Shown piece by piece: positions 49,196-60,748 of a stretch of 64,000 nucleotides of DNA. The position numbers were made by a program, and so were the translations under genes. The notes under the pieces are model-generated. The model did no database searches. It saw nothing but the letters and a program-made list of their open reading frames with translations, and was not told where the DNA came from. Positions within the stretch are counted from its first letter, which is position 1. Each line of letters starts with the position of its first letter. The stretch comes from Poecilobothrus nobilitatus. Taxonomy: Eukaryota; Arthropoda; Insecta; Diptera; Dolichopodidae. The stretch is taken from positions 40,192,496-40,256,495 of the forward strand of contig OX352774.1 in the NCBI GenBank assembly GCA_947095535.1, written 5' to 3'.

Positions 49196-50665
49196 ATTAA
49201 ATGAAAATTTTAGCAGATTCGAATTGTCTGATTATTTAAATTTGACCTGGGAAACACCTGTGATGGTAATGTAATACGATAATTTGGACGTACGACAATG
49301 AATTCCTATATATTTCATTGCTCTTGTTCTAATAAACTACACTACATGAATATGAGATAAATTACTCTACATGTATTACATCGGATTAATTGAAGCTTAG
49401 ACATGACACTTTCAATTTCGGCAGATTTGATGCCAAAAGAGATATTTGTAGAAAAGACAAGTAGCTTCTACATTTCGGCGATGACTTAAAGTAGTTAATT
49501 TTTTTATAAATTCATAATCATTAATGATTTTTATACATTTTTTCTCGCATTTTGTACATACAGATACTATAGAGCAGCGCTGGGAGCGTCAACAAAGATG
49601 TGATAGTTGTATTTAAGTCCTGGCCGAATGTATATTTTGTATATAAGGAGGAGATCATATGATGTAAAATATTTCTTTCAATTCTGATTTTTAAGGTTTC
49701 TAAGTCTTTAATGTTACATTTCCATAAAAAATATTTGGCAGGAAGGGACTTATTTTTGTTGATAATAGGTTAAAAAAGTTGCAGGTTAAATAGTCTTCTT
49801 TCATTGGCTCAGTGAAACTGAAGATAAGTAAACTAAAGCTTAGTTTTTTAAAGTTGAGAATGACTGCTTTTTAGAAGACAACCCTTAATTATTTTCAACA
49901 AAAGGATATTTTCACTATCAAAAATTAAGTTCATAAAATTCTAGCCTTAATAAATTAACAATTAAAGTTTTCTTTTAAAATATACAACATATTCTTATAT
50001 TAAAAATTCTAACGGACTACTAGCCCCACTCCATTGGCTCATTATATTACTATGTCAAATTATTCAGGTTGGGAAATGAATAAAGCAATTCTTTTATATT
50101 GTCAGAATTGCGAAAATATTAAATTAAATACTATCAAATATAAATAGAAAAGATAACGACTTCCCGATTCATAATATAAGAAGGTTCAAACAAATCTTTC
50201 CGTAAAGTATCCGTTACCTCGGAAGACTAGATTAGAATACCAATAACATTTCGTTGTAGAAACCACAAATTCGAATCGTAGTAAAAGTTAAAGTAATTTT
50301 TATCTGCATTTTAATGTGATTTAGTCATATCATTAGTCTTTTAATTGATATTATGAAATACTTATAATAAACCTACAAATAACCAAAAGTATACAAAATA
50401 ATTTCATTATATACCTTTTATAGCTGATAATAAAATAATAACAGAAAATAAAGAAAGAGAATTGAATAAATTGTACCAATTGCAATTTAAGCAATTCTAT
50501 ACATTTAATAAGGCTTACACTGCAACATATAGAAATTAAGTACGAAATTCATAAAATCAATTTTAACTTTAAGTATTATTTTCTAACACGTTTCCACTAT
50601 CCCTAATATCCTTTTGTCACAATATTATTTATCATCTGATCAAAATTCTCCATTTTTATCACAGT
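49196..50665. other. AT-rich spacer, no gene seen
   Basis: 49390-49640 is of mixed composition without an open frame. A weak B-box-like CAAATTCGAATC at 50267 may be the remnant of a very old SINE. Confidence 0.4.
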
Positions 50666-50682
50666 CCTTTTATATATATATA

Positions 50683-50834
50683 TATATATATTTTTTTTAA
50701 TGCATTTCTCTGCCACATAAATGTGGACAGGACACAACCTTTCCTGTTCAGCCGTGATTGTAAATGTCGTAAGGAGGAATAACTTTTAAGATGTGTATTT
50801 TATATCCCCTTATCCATTAGGCCACCGAGGCTTC
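50683..50834 (-). mobile_element. tRNA-derived SINE, head type 2, internally deleted, 17-bp target-site duplication
   Basis: CCTTTTATATATATATA at 50666-50682 is repeated at 50835-50851. Minus-strand head CCTCGGTGGCCTAATGGATA, then a deletion that removes the B box, then TTACGACATTTACAATCACG and CCACATTTATGTGGCAGAG with a final A run. The duplicated target is itself TA-rich, so its exact length is uncertain. Confidence 0.75.
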
Positions 50835-50851
50835 CCTTTTATATATATATA

Positions 50852-52631
50852 GTTAGTTTAGTTAAATATTCATAAAAATATAAAGAAATTAAAAAATCAG
50901 TATCAATATAAATTAAACTTCTTTTTTTTTCTCTAGTATTAAGATTAAAGCAAAAAAGAACAAGCTATTAATAGGTATATGAGATTTATTTTTTTCAATA
51001 AATCGAAAAAAAAAATAAAAATAGAACAAAAAAGGTCAATTATTAATGAAAATTCATAAAAATTATTTATGTATATAATGTACGCGATAGATCAAATGAT
51101 TTTTCTTTTTTTTACTTTAGTGTTTTCTTTTTTTCTTTTTTGCTTTTGTTTTTGGTTGACCACCCTTTAATTGGTGAAAAATATCCTGCAGATAATTTTC
51201 AATTGAATGATTTTCAATCAAAATAGCCTCAAGTTTTTTTTTTCTCTCTTGGGTTTATTCGTATGGTTATCACTGGTTTATGAAAAACTATATATATGCA
51301 ATTATTTTTGCATTCAATGTTATAATTATTGCAAGAAATGAAATGTTATAAAATTAAAAAGAACAAAAAAAAAAAAACAAAATAAGTCATAAATATAACT
51401 CTGGGATTTAAATGGTTGTATAAAAATATCTGTAAGATATTCCACAAAATCATCATTCATATATTTACATAAAATAAAGGAAAAATTATTTAATGATAAT
51501 AAAATATCATATGTATATATATATATGTATACTCATATCTATATAAATATACATATTTTGTAAAATCTGTAAGAACACCATATATTTATAGACAATATTG
51601 AAGAACCTTAAAAATAAAATACAATTAAGGATTTGCAATAATAATGATACTGGATGATAATACTTTCAATAAAAATTTATAACATTTATAATAACTTCAT
51701 TAATTTAAACATAGTAAAGGATTTTTTTATTATCCTTTTAACTATTTTAGAATTTAAAAAAAAAAAAGGCCAAATAGTATAAAAACATAAAATAGAATTT
51801 GTTAATTAATTGGTCAACTAAATGCCTGTTATAAAGATCGGAGCACCCTGTTGTAAAGATAATTATCTATCCCTCCTACCAAAGAACAACAACATTTTTT
51901 TCTTTCTTTCCACTTTAATTTAATAGTTTTTGTTTCATAAATCCTTTATGAAAGATCTCTTTTTTTTTAGCATGTCTCTTTCTTTCGGCCTATTATATTT
52001 CTTACTATAGCTAAGAATTCTTCCGTCTTAAATCGATTTTACCGATTAATTTATAGTTAAAAATTTTACTAAATACAAAATAAGTTTGCATAAAACTGTC
52101 AAATTATAGTAAGTTCCTAAAAATGCACACACAGTGATATTAAACTCACGAAATCAAGGAGTTAAATAGAAATGATTTTTCATTATGATTAGTGAAACAA
52201 TCTGTATATTTCTATAAAATATTATTATATATATTAGAGATAAAATAAAAAAGGATACTTAATATTATTACTGTATTATTACTGTATAGAAAAAGGATCA
52301 TATTTACATAATTAAAAGTGGGCAAATAAAATATACCCTATCGTATAGGTAAAAATTTATACATATATGTATACATATGTATTTTATATTTCTTCTATAA
52401 AATTAAAATAATATTTTAAAGTTTATATTGTATCACTTTTGTATAACCTTATGAAAATATTTTCAATTAACTATATAAAAATTAAATATAATATTATCTT
52501 TTGACAAGATTTTACTACAGTGATTAGAAGTCATAAAAACTTTTTATAAAAGAAATTATTTTTTATTTGTTTTTAATAACTTTAAGTTCAATTATATTAA
52601 AAATTAAATTATAAATTTTGTTTTTTTACTA
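50852..52631. other. AT-rich spacer, no gene seen
   Basis: Poly(T)/poly(A) runs and TA tracts (51511-51535). Nothing recognisable. Confidence 0.5.
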
Positions 52632-52830
52632 GGGTGGGTGGAAAATTTCAAAAGCTAGCCAAAGAAATTGCTCCTGATAGTGTTAGCTTTTAATCAATCA
52701 AAACCACCCCCTTTTAATTCAAACTTTAGGTTGGCAGCTTTAATACAAATGTGCAGTTTGATTTAAGGGATAAGAATATGGGAAGGATTCTTGGGAAAAA
52801 GCAATTGAAAATTTATGTTTAGTATGATTA
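52632..52830 (+). repeat. Dispersed repeat family D, diverged
   Basis: AGGGTGGGTGGAAAATTTCA at the start, AGTGTTAGCTTTTAATCAAT, AAAACCACCCCC, then TGTGCAGTTTGATTTAAGGG and AAGAATATGGGAAGG match 17811-18010 and 9455-9560 in order. Confidence 0.5.
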
Positions 52831-55530
52831 AGAAAATGATTAAGGGAGGTACATTTTGAAGAATTGCAGTCTTAAACTTTACTTAATCGTATACATAAGT
52901 TACCGAATACGATGACAGTGATGCCACAAACACGACGTACGCATAACAAACTAATATCCATGCTCTGCTCTGTTATGTCCTCCTAGAAGTTCTACATTGT
53001 AGAGGTGAGTATCTTTCTACTCCTTTTTTCGCCTAGAAAAACTTTGCGTGGAGACATTAACTGTTTTATTCTTTGGAGCAAATGTTTATACAGATATAAA
53101 ACGCAAGATAAAACAAGACCAATGACGCAGCTGTCAGGCGATGGTTAATAACTAATTCTAATTAACTATTTTTTTTATATAATAAAGGAGAAATGGAATT
53201 TAATATATTTTTATATAGTCAAATGTATACAGTAACTTTAGGTGCTTTGAGGCTGATGAAATCTGAATAGTATTTGAATATGATTTTGTAATAAAATCTT
53301 GTACACACTAAATTTTCTGTTTGATTAATGAATTTCTTATTTGTTCTAAGCACAATTTCAAATATTTTAAATATTAAATTAATATTAAAATTATTATTTT
53401 TGATCTTATTTTCAAAATTTCAAATTGAAATTAAAGACGATATTTTAATAATTCCTTCAATAATAAGTATTTTAGTTTAAATTGAATATAATATTTACTT
53501 TCATTGTAAGATTTTCATATGTACATATAAATATGTAGGTAATAGTCTTTAGATTAGTTTTTAAAAGGCTATATGTTATATGTTAATTTTTGGATGGTCG
53601 AGTAATTTAGCACAATGAAATGTTAACCGAGGTAGTGCGAATACAAATCCCTTACAGGCCGCGAAATTTTAGTGGTATCTTATACTTTTAAAAGTGCATT
53701 ACAGCTATCTAGAGTTTAGAAATTACTGATGCATTAGCTCAGATTTTAATAAAAGAATAAAATAAGAATTGTTTAAAATATTACAATAAAATTTTTATTA
53801 AAATTATTTTGTTCCAAATCAATTTTCACTGTAGAATGAAATTGATTTGGAACAGAACAAATTACTAAAAAAATGTTAATGTTAAACTTAAAAATACTAA
53901 AAAATCCAAAAACAATAAAAAAATACATAATATTATGTACATTTGGTTCTCGATATTAAAATTTAAAATTTCAATTTACAATATACATATCTAGATAAAA
54001 AAAAAAAAAGTTGATTTCCCGTCGGAATTTCAAACAGAAAAAAAAAATAAATCTTTTAGGAAATTAAATACAAAAATAATTTAATAAAAAGATGATATGA
54101 ATCGCAATGTTATATACATACATATGTACATACATATATACTATAACAGCAACACATAACTTGATTTAATAATATGAATTAAATCTTATTAATAAAATTT
54201 ATAGGTTTTAATCCTTTTTAAGGATGTGTTAATGATATCTAATACAAACAAAAGGATCAAATTTTAAGAAAATATTTAAAAAATAAAATTTTTGTGTTAA
54301 AACCTGTTGACATATTTGTGTACATATTATTGGACTTAGTTATAATAATGATTAAAAGAACATGTATGTACATACAGATAAGTATTTGTACCTATATACA
54401 TTTTATATATATATATTATTATTTCAACTTAAAAGATCTAATTTAAAAAGATTTCAATTTTAAAAAGCAATATAATAATAAAATATAAAAATTAATATAC
54501 ATATATACTCGTACCTAATGGGTACATATAAAATGATAAAATCGAACTAATTAACATATAAAAAAAAAACAAGGGGATATAATATAATCATTAAAATAAA
54601 TAAATAAATATAAATAAATAAATAATATTATTTTATTCGATTTATAAAAAATTTCGCACGACTCTATTGAAATTGTTTTTTTTTTTTTTTTTGTTATTAA
54701 AAAAAGTATAAAAAAAAAATATTTTTTTAACACAATGGTGATACCTAACTAAATTTACATACCTATACAAATAATATATTAACATATACATATATGTATG
54801 TATATACAAGAACAATAATATATGTATATAAAACATAGTATTGACTATATATAATTGTTGCTACCAAATATATACTATAAAATTTATCCAAATATCATTA
54901 AATTAAATAAGTTTTTTTTCTTGTCTATTATTTAATATACACATGTAACTTATCTATGTATATATATTTATATAATTTATTTAAAATTTATATACTCTAT
55001 ATACATAATACTATACATAAATATGTGTATTTTTTAAAATTTAACAATATTTATACAAGTTGATTATCATGGGCTCTTTATGCGCTTATATTTAAAATAT
55101 TTATTTACAGAGGCCACAATAATATTATTGAAGAAAACAAACATTTTTCTTTTCTTTTTTTTTTTTGTTTTAAAACAATTATGATAGTAACTATAAAATC
55201 ATCAACTAATACATAGATACATATAGATAAATGCATAAAAATACTTTGATATAATATGTAGATTAAATATATGTATACCTATATATATATATATAATAAT
55301 AATATAATAAGTTAAAGTAAAGGTGATACTACTAAAAAATGACTTAAAAATACATGTACATATTATATGTACATATATGAAAACCAAAAGATGCAGTTTT
55401 TGTTTTTCCAATATAGCACAAAATTTTCATTTTTCAGGGAAGCACAAGATTTTCATTTGGAGTCTTACTTACAATTTATGGGTACAGATTTCTAAAAAAA
55501 AAATGTTAACCATACATATTTGAATTTGTA
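52831..55530. other. AT-rich spacer with one degraded SINE
   Basis: 52860-53050 is of mixed composition without a frame. (AAAT)n at 54594-54623. Poly(T) at 54678-54692. Minus-strand frames 54551-54836 and 55202-55411 are low-complexity Ile/Phe/Tyr/Lys strings. Confidence 0.5.
53597..53680 (+). mobile_element. Degraded tRNA-derived SINE, head type 2
   Basis: GTCGAGTAATTTAGCACAAT...GTTAACCGAGGTAGTGCG...ATACAAATCCCTTACAGGCC keeps the block order of the head at 4483-4560 (GTTAACCGA and CCCTnACAGGnCG), but both boxes are mutated. Confidence 0.4.
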
Positions 55531-55534
55531 ACCC

Positions 55535-55945
55535 GGCAGCCACTCGAGACAGTATTACTATCTTGCGAGTATGTAATACGAAATGTCAAATTACTGTTTG
55601 TATGGCGTATGTGGCATTTTTACTATGAAGACATTTCATTTATTATCAAAATTTTTCAAGTTTATTTTATATTTTTTTCAAAATATTTCATGTTTAAAAT
55701 CGACACAATAACAAAATATCAAATTAAAAATAAAATAACAGCAAAAAAATTTATTTGACTTGAATGTTGTTTTCCATTTGTCTCCATTTTTAATTGTACG
55801 AAGTGTCAAATTACTATCTCAATTAATAGCTAGAAAAATTGTAAGACTATCTTCTCCATAGTTGAAAAAATGTAATAGTATTATCAAAAATGTGCATTTA
55901 TTTGTGCACTATCTTGCTAGTACTGTTTCGCCTGGCCTCTAGGTA
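55535..55945. repeat. Region with repeated ACTATCTTGC blocks at both ends
   Basis: ACTATCTTGCGAGTATGT near 55557 recurs as ACTATCTTGCTAGTACTGT near 55909, and CGAAATGTCAAATTACT near 55578 as CGAAGTGTCAAATTACT near 55799. CGAGACAGTATTA at the left is also partly complementary to TAGTACTGTTTCG at the right. It may be a decayed DNA element. The borders are uncertain. Confidence 0.35.
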
Positions 55946-58089
55946 ATTCTTTTCTTGTTTTTTGGTATTATGTGATTTCATTTAAAAATCTTGGTGATAT
56001 CATATTTTGGTACTAATTTTTCATTCAACAACTAAGTTTCTCGATTTGTCTTCATTTAATATATTGAAGATTTTTAATGAATTGCTATTGTAACAGTGTG
56101 ATCGTTGGCTTATTGCATCATTCGATGAAAACTTGATTTTCTTAAAGAAATTTGTTCAGGATTAATCTTACTCCTTTTCTGGAACATCAAGATATAAGAT
56201 TAAATAGTTACTTTGATAATTCTAAGTCAATAATAGGAAGTATACCCTTAAAAATAGTAATAAATATACAAATACATATATACCTACTTATGAATGAAAA
56301 ATGATACATATATAATGGTTACAAAATAAACAAATATTTAACCAAAAAAAAAAAAAAAAAATTCAATTATATGGGTGGTCATTTGAAATAAAAAATTTTG
56401 TTTTTTTTTTTTTTATAAATAACCCAAAGGATATTTCAAAGGATAATAATATAAAAAATAAAAATACTAAAAAAATAATATTTTTCTGTTTTTTTTTTTG
56501 AAACCAAGTAAAATTGATAAAAAAGATTGGAAAAAAAATTAACATTTTAATTTGAGACTATAAAATTAAATTTTTCTTAAACAAAGAAAAGTAAAATAAA
56601 ATGATATATGCTACGATTGTTGCCATAATAACTTTTTTTAACGCTTCATATTTTTTTAACGCTTCATATACACAAAACGTACCCTATATATTCCTGGATT
56701 TGAGTTTCGTAATAAACTACATACTTCCAAATATATTTTCTTCCTGATTTATTGATAAAAGTTTCATTGAAAAATTTACCACTATACAACTTCTAGAAAT
56801 TTACAACAGAAAGTCTTTTGAGTTTTCATTTTTTGGGAATGTTATGCCATTCTAGTATTAAACATTTTTTTTCAGATTTTTTAGGTTATATTTTTTATTT
56901 AGCATTAAAATTAAATTTATACTCCTAAAATGCATTTAAAGAGTTAAGCCTTTTTATATTCTTAAATTGTTCTTATAAAATAACAGATAAAAATGTAACA
57001 CATGCTAATAACAATAGAAAATGTTAATAAATTCTGCAGAAGAAAATGAATTTCATAGTAAAATTTAATTCAAAAACTTCAAAAATTATATTTGAAATTA
57101 GAGCATTTGGTAACTCGGTCATTACAAAACCATATTATTATATACAAAGATACATACATATGTATATAATATTTTTTTTTAATTTGAAATTTCAATTTGA
57201 AACACCATTAAACCAACAAAATACAATAAAATTTAACAAAAAAACAAAAACAAAAAAAAAATAGAAATGAAAATCAAGAAAGGATTTTATGAATTTTACT
57301 AATAAACATCTGGTTATTTAATGGATTCTTGAATCTTAAAGATTAAAAAATAAAAACAAAATTAAATTAGATTTTCTACATTATGAAATTTACACTGAAT
57401 TTTGAAAATTTTTAGTTCTTAGAAATTAAATTTAAAAGTTTAAAAAATAAAAAAAAAAAAATTGATTGACATTTGCCACGAGATACATTTCAAATTATTT
57501 AAATCTGTGTAATCAGTTGGTGTTGGTGTCTTCATAAAATTATAAAAATATTAATCGATATCTAAATACATACATATTACATAAAATTAATTAAACTATA
57601 TAATTGAAGAGGAGTCAATTTTAAATAATGTACATATGTATATATGTAATATGTTAGTGTATGGTTTTTTTTAATAGTAAATTGTGCAATTAGTATTAAA
57701 ATGTCAACATTTCAATTTTGGCCCTTTTTAATGTCAATAAACAAAAAAAAAATACACTTATTCAATGTTTTAGTAAATAATATTTAAGATTTTTTTATTT
57801 CTAAATGTTTCTGTATCTACATATATTCAAAATATTTATATTTTTCCAGACTATTAAGGTATAGGGAGACGTAATGAAAGGTTTGCTTGATTCGATACTT
57901 TATTTTAGAAAGACTTTATGTAAAGTAAATATACATATAACAAAAGGAAAGCTTGAATTAGATATTTTGACAGTAAGAGAATGTCATTTTCATATGCGGA
58001 TTGGCAAACCAAGAGAAGCAATAAGTGTCCATATCTATACACGGTGGAAATTGCTAGGTAATATAAAACTGATTACGAAACTAATTTGT
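55946..58089. other. AT-rich spacer, no gene seen
   Basis: Poly(A) at 56345-56360 and poly(T) at 56401-56414. A short duplication of TTTTTTTAACGCTTCATA at 56634 and 56651. The frame 57874-58104 runs up to the family G repeat and has no recognisable domain. Confidence 0.45.
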
Positions 58090-58270
58090 TGTGAGAACTG
58101 CTAAAATATGGAAGATGGGCGCAACTAATATGTATTCTTCCTTTTTGGTAATACTCCATTTTACAATTTGCGTTTATTAAAAAAGAATCTTTTCAAGTTC
58201 GTATAATCAATTTATCTTTTAATTCCTTTCTTTAGTCCTAATTTCCTCCCTCTTAGTCAATCTACGTCAA
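58090..58270 (-). repeat. Dispersed repeat family G, copy 2
   Basis: Top-strand CTGCTAAAATATGGAAGATG, AATACTCCATTTTACAATTT, CTTTTCAAGTTCGTATAAT and TTCCTCCCTCTTAGTCAAT are the reverse complement, in order, of blocks at 32400-32600. Confidence 0.55.
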
Positions 58271-59537
58271 AAGTGTATAAAGGAATCATTTCCGACAGTT
58301 AACCTAACGTGTAAAAAATAAGGGTAGACCAAAAGTTGTAGTATATTTAACAGCCTTCTTTTTTTTTTATATTATATCGTTCAGATTATTTAAAATTTAT
58401 TTAAAATTTAAAATATAAAATACCGTTTTAACAAATCACCATTTTTCAATTCAAAGCTTGCAGATTATTTTCGTTTCGTTTGCTGTGTGTAAATTGTATA
58501 AGAAATAAAAAAAATTATTTATTGAATCGAAAAACGTATAAAGCTTTTTTAGGACCATCATATTAAAAGTCCTAATCTTTAAAATTTGCCTAAAATTAAG
58601 AAAAACGTTAGAGATTGTTTCCTAACTTTTAATTAATTTTCCCATTTTTATATCTTTAATTCCTTCCCCACTTTATACTATTAATACACTGTACGTAAGA
58701 AAGACTTTCATGCTACGTAAAATGATGATGCCTTAATAATGATGCCTGAATTGTTGAAACAAATTAAAGTACATACCTATTATTTCCAAATTAGCAAAAC
58801 TAGAAAACAATGTATTTGATCACCTTTGTTTTCTTTATTGAGATATTTCATTACAAATGTATAAACACTTCTAAGGGACTATTAATTGACTATTAATACA
58901 ATGTCTCCTAAATCATCATCATTATATATATTTAAAAATCTTTTATAAAAAAAAAATATTAATCTAATAAAAATTACCTTTCTAAATAAATTAATCAAAT
59001 AAAATTTAATTTTAAATCTATAAAAATAATTTTTTTATTTATTGTAAAATTTTATAAAAAATAAGTAACTAATTTCCTTATTTGATTTTTTAATTTAAAA
59101 AGTAAATTTACATTATGAGCACGTTTAAATACTTGATAAACCGCAATGAAATCTTTAAAATAAGCAAAAATATTGGGTATTTAAAAGTTTGGTTTTCTAA
59201 AACCCAACCATAACAAATAAGAGAAAAGTCCTTCGAGGCCAATCAGAATAAATTTTAAGTATAAAGTAAAGTAAAAAGTTGCAGAGGGAATAAATTCTAG
59301 AGTAATCCAATTCGCAAACATAAATTGTTTACTTACCTTTATATTACCCATTTTGAAATTTTAACATAAAATTTAAACCCCAACAAACATTTTTTTTCAA
59401 AATAATTTCAGAATTCTAATAATTACTGTCACATGCCATGTGTCACTTTATTGTCTCTTTTTAATATTAAGTTGTATTAAGTATACTAAAAAACTATACT
59501 AACTTTAAGAGATTAAAAGATATTCTGAAAAATATAT
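58271..59537. other. AT-rich spacer, no gene seen
   Basis: A/T runs, with short mixed patches at 58640-58750. Nothing recognisable. Confidence 0.45.
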
Positions 59538-60265
59538 GGCCCTGATTTCGATAGTCATATCACTTTAATTTTTTATGAAAAACAAAATTTTTGATTTCGA
59601 TAGTCATAAAAAATGAAAAAAATCATAAAAAATGAAAAGAAGCTGATTTTGATAGTCATATTTTATGAATATACTCATTTAAAACGTAAAATTTTCTCAT
59701 TTTGAAATTGTTAAATGAGTGCTTGTAAAAATGGATTTAGGAAAAAATTATGAAGTATTTTATTTATATTTATGTGAATGTAGGCATTTTTATAAGTAAC
59801 CTTTGACTATACGATAGCATAGCTTGTAAGAAAGCCCACTAATTTGTGAATTAGAAGTCGTTCCGACATGATTAAAAAAAAAGTACTCAGTACTCACCGA
59901 TTTTGTAGTAAAATTTAAATATCATAAAAAAAAAAATAAAAAAGTTCAACTTCTAAGCCCGCCCCAAAAAACAGAACCCAAAAACTAAGGAACCACTTTT
60001 CGGCACTTTTTTTTAATTTTTTGCTTTTTTTCTATTACAGTATTGGGGACTATGTGTTTTAAATTTTAATTTTTTACTTATAGCTTTTCTTTGTATAGTT
60101 AAAACCTCAAAACAAGAAAGTATTGCCGGTTTAAAAAATAATATAAATCATTTTAATTTTAAATTCCATTTCATTTTGCCCGACTATCGAAATCGCAAAA
60201 AATTATTAAAATGAAATGAAATTTTTCATTTTCATTTTTATGAAATGACTGTCGAAATCAGGGCC
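59538..60265. mobile_element. 728-bp non-autonomous DNA transposon with 21-bp inverted ends (GGCCCTG...)
   Basis: The left end GGCCCTGATTTCGATAGTC (59538) and the complement of the right end (60265 backwards) GGCCCTGATTTCGACAGTC differ by one base over 21 bp. The left end is followed by two more copies of TGATTTnGATAGTCAT (59592 and 59644) and the right side carries an extra inverted copy (GACTATCGAAATCG near 60181). TAT flanks both sides and could be a 3-bp target duplication, as in PIF/Harbinger elements. That class is a guess. No transposase is present. Confidence 0.8.
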
Positions 60266-60375
60266 TATTATTCTTGTACTTTTCTTTAAATTGTAAAACG
60301 AGGTTTATCTTCTTTCTGTTTTCATATCTACAAATCTTTCTTTCAATGTTTTACTTAAGCTATAAGTTTCAATTA

Positions 60376-60748
60376 CAGGGTAGTGGTTAAGGCAACGACT
60401 TTTCATTCGGAGTTCAGATTCGGTTGTGCCATAAAGATTTATAAACAATAATATAGATTTTATCTATAATATATAATTAATTAAAGAATAAGTATATACA
60501 TATATTCAACAATTAATACCATATTGTAATACCTACATAATTATAAATCAAAATAAAATAATTCTGGTATATGATAATAGATGGCGCACAAATATAATCC
60601 ATATCTGTGTCTTATTTTAATAATATTGTACTCCGAGTAATTAACGGCTTAGTGAAAATAATAATTCAAGAAACGAAAGTTTCGTCAAATAATAAATTAA
60701 TGAATAATAAATAACTTAGTGGATGCCCTATGTTTCCATTTAAAGGTT
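60376..60748 (+). mobile_element. tRNA-derived SINE, head type 1 with tail type b
   Basis: Head GGGTAGTGGTTAAGGCAACG (A-box region) with a worn B box (GTTCAGATTCGG). The tail TAATTAACGGCTTAGTG and ACTTAGTGGATGCCCTATG matches 23555-23700 and 41513-41650 in reverse. About 370 bp. Confidence 0.65.

Noticed and set aside
57874..58104. 76-codon frame without obvious low complexity
   Set aside because: It runs into the family G repeat, has no recognisable domain, and begins with GTG or an internal ATG. Evidence is too weak for a gene call.
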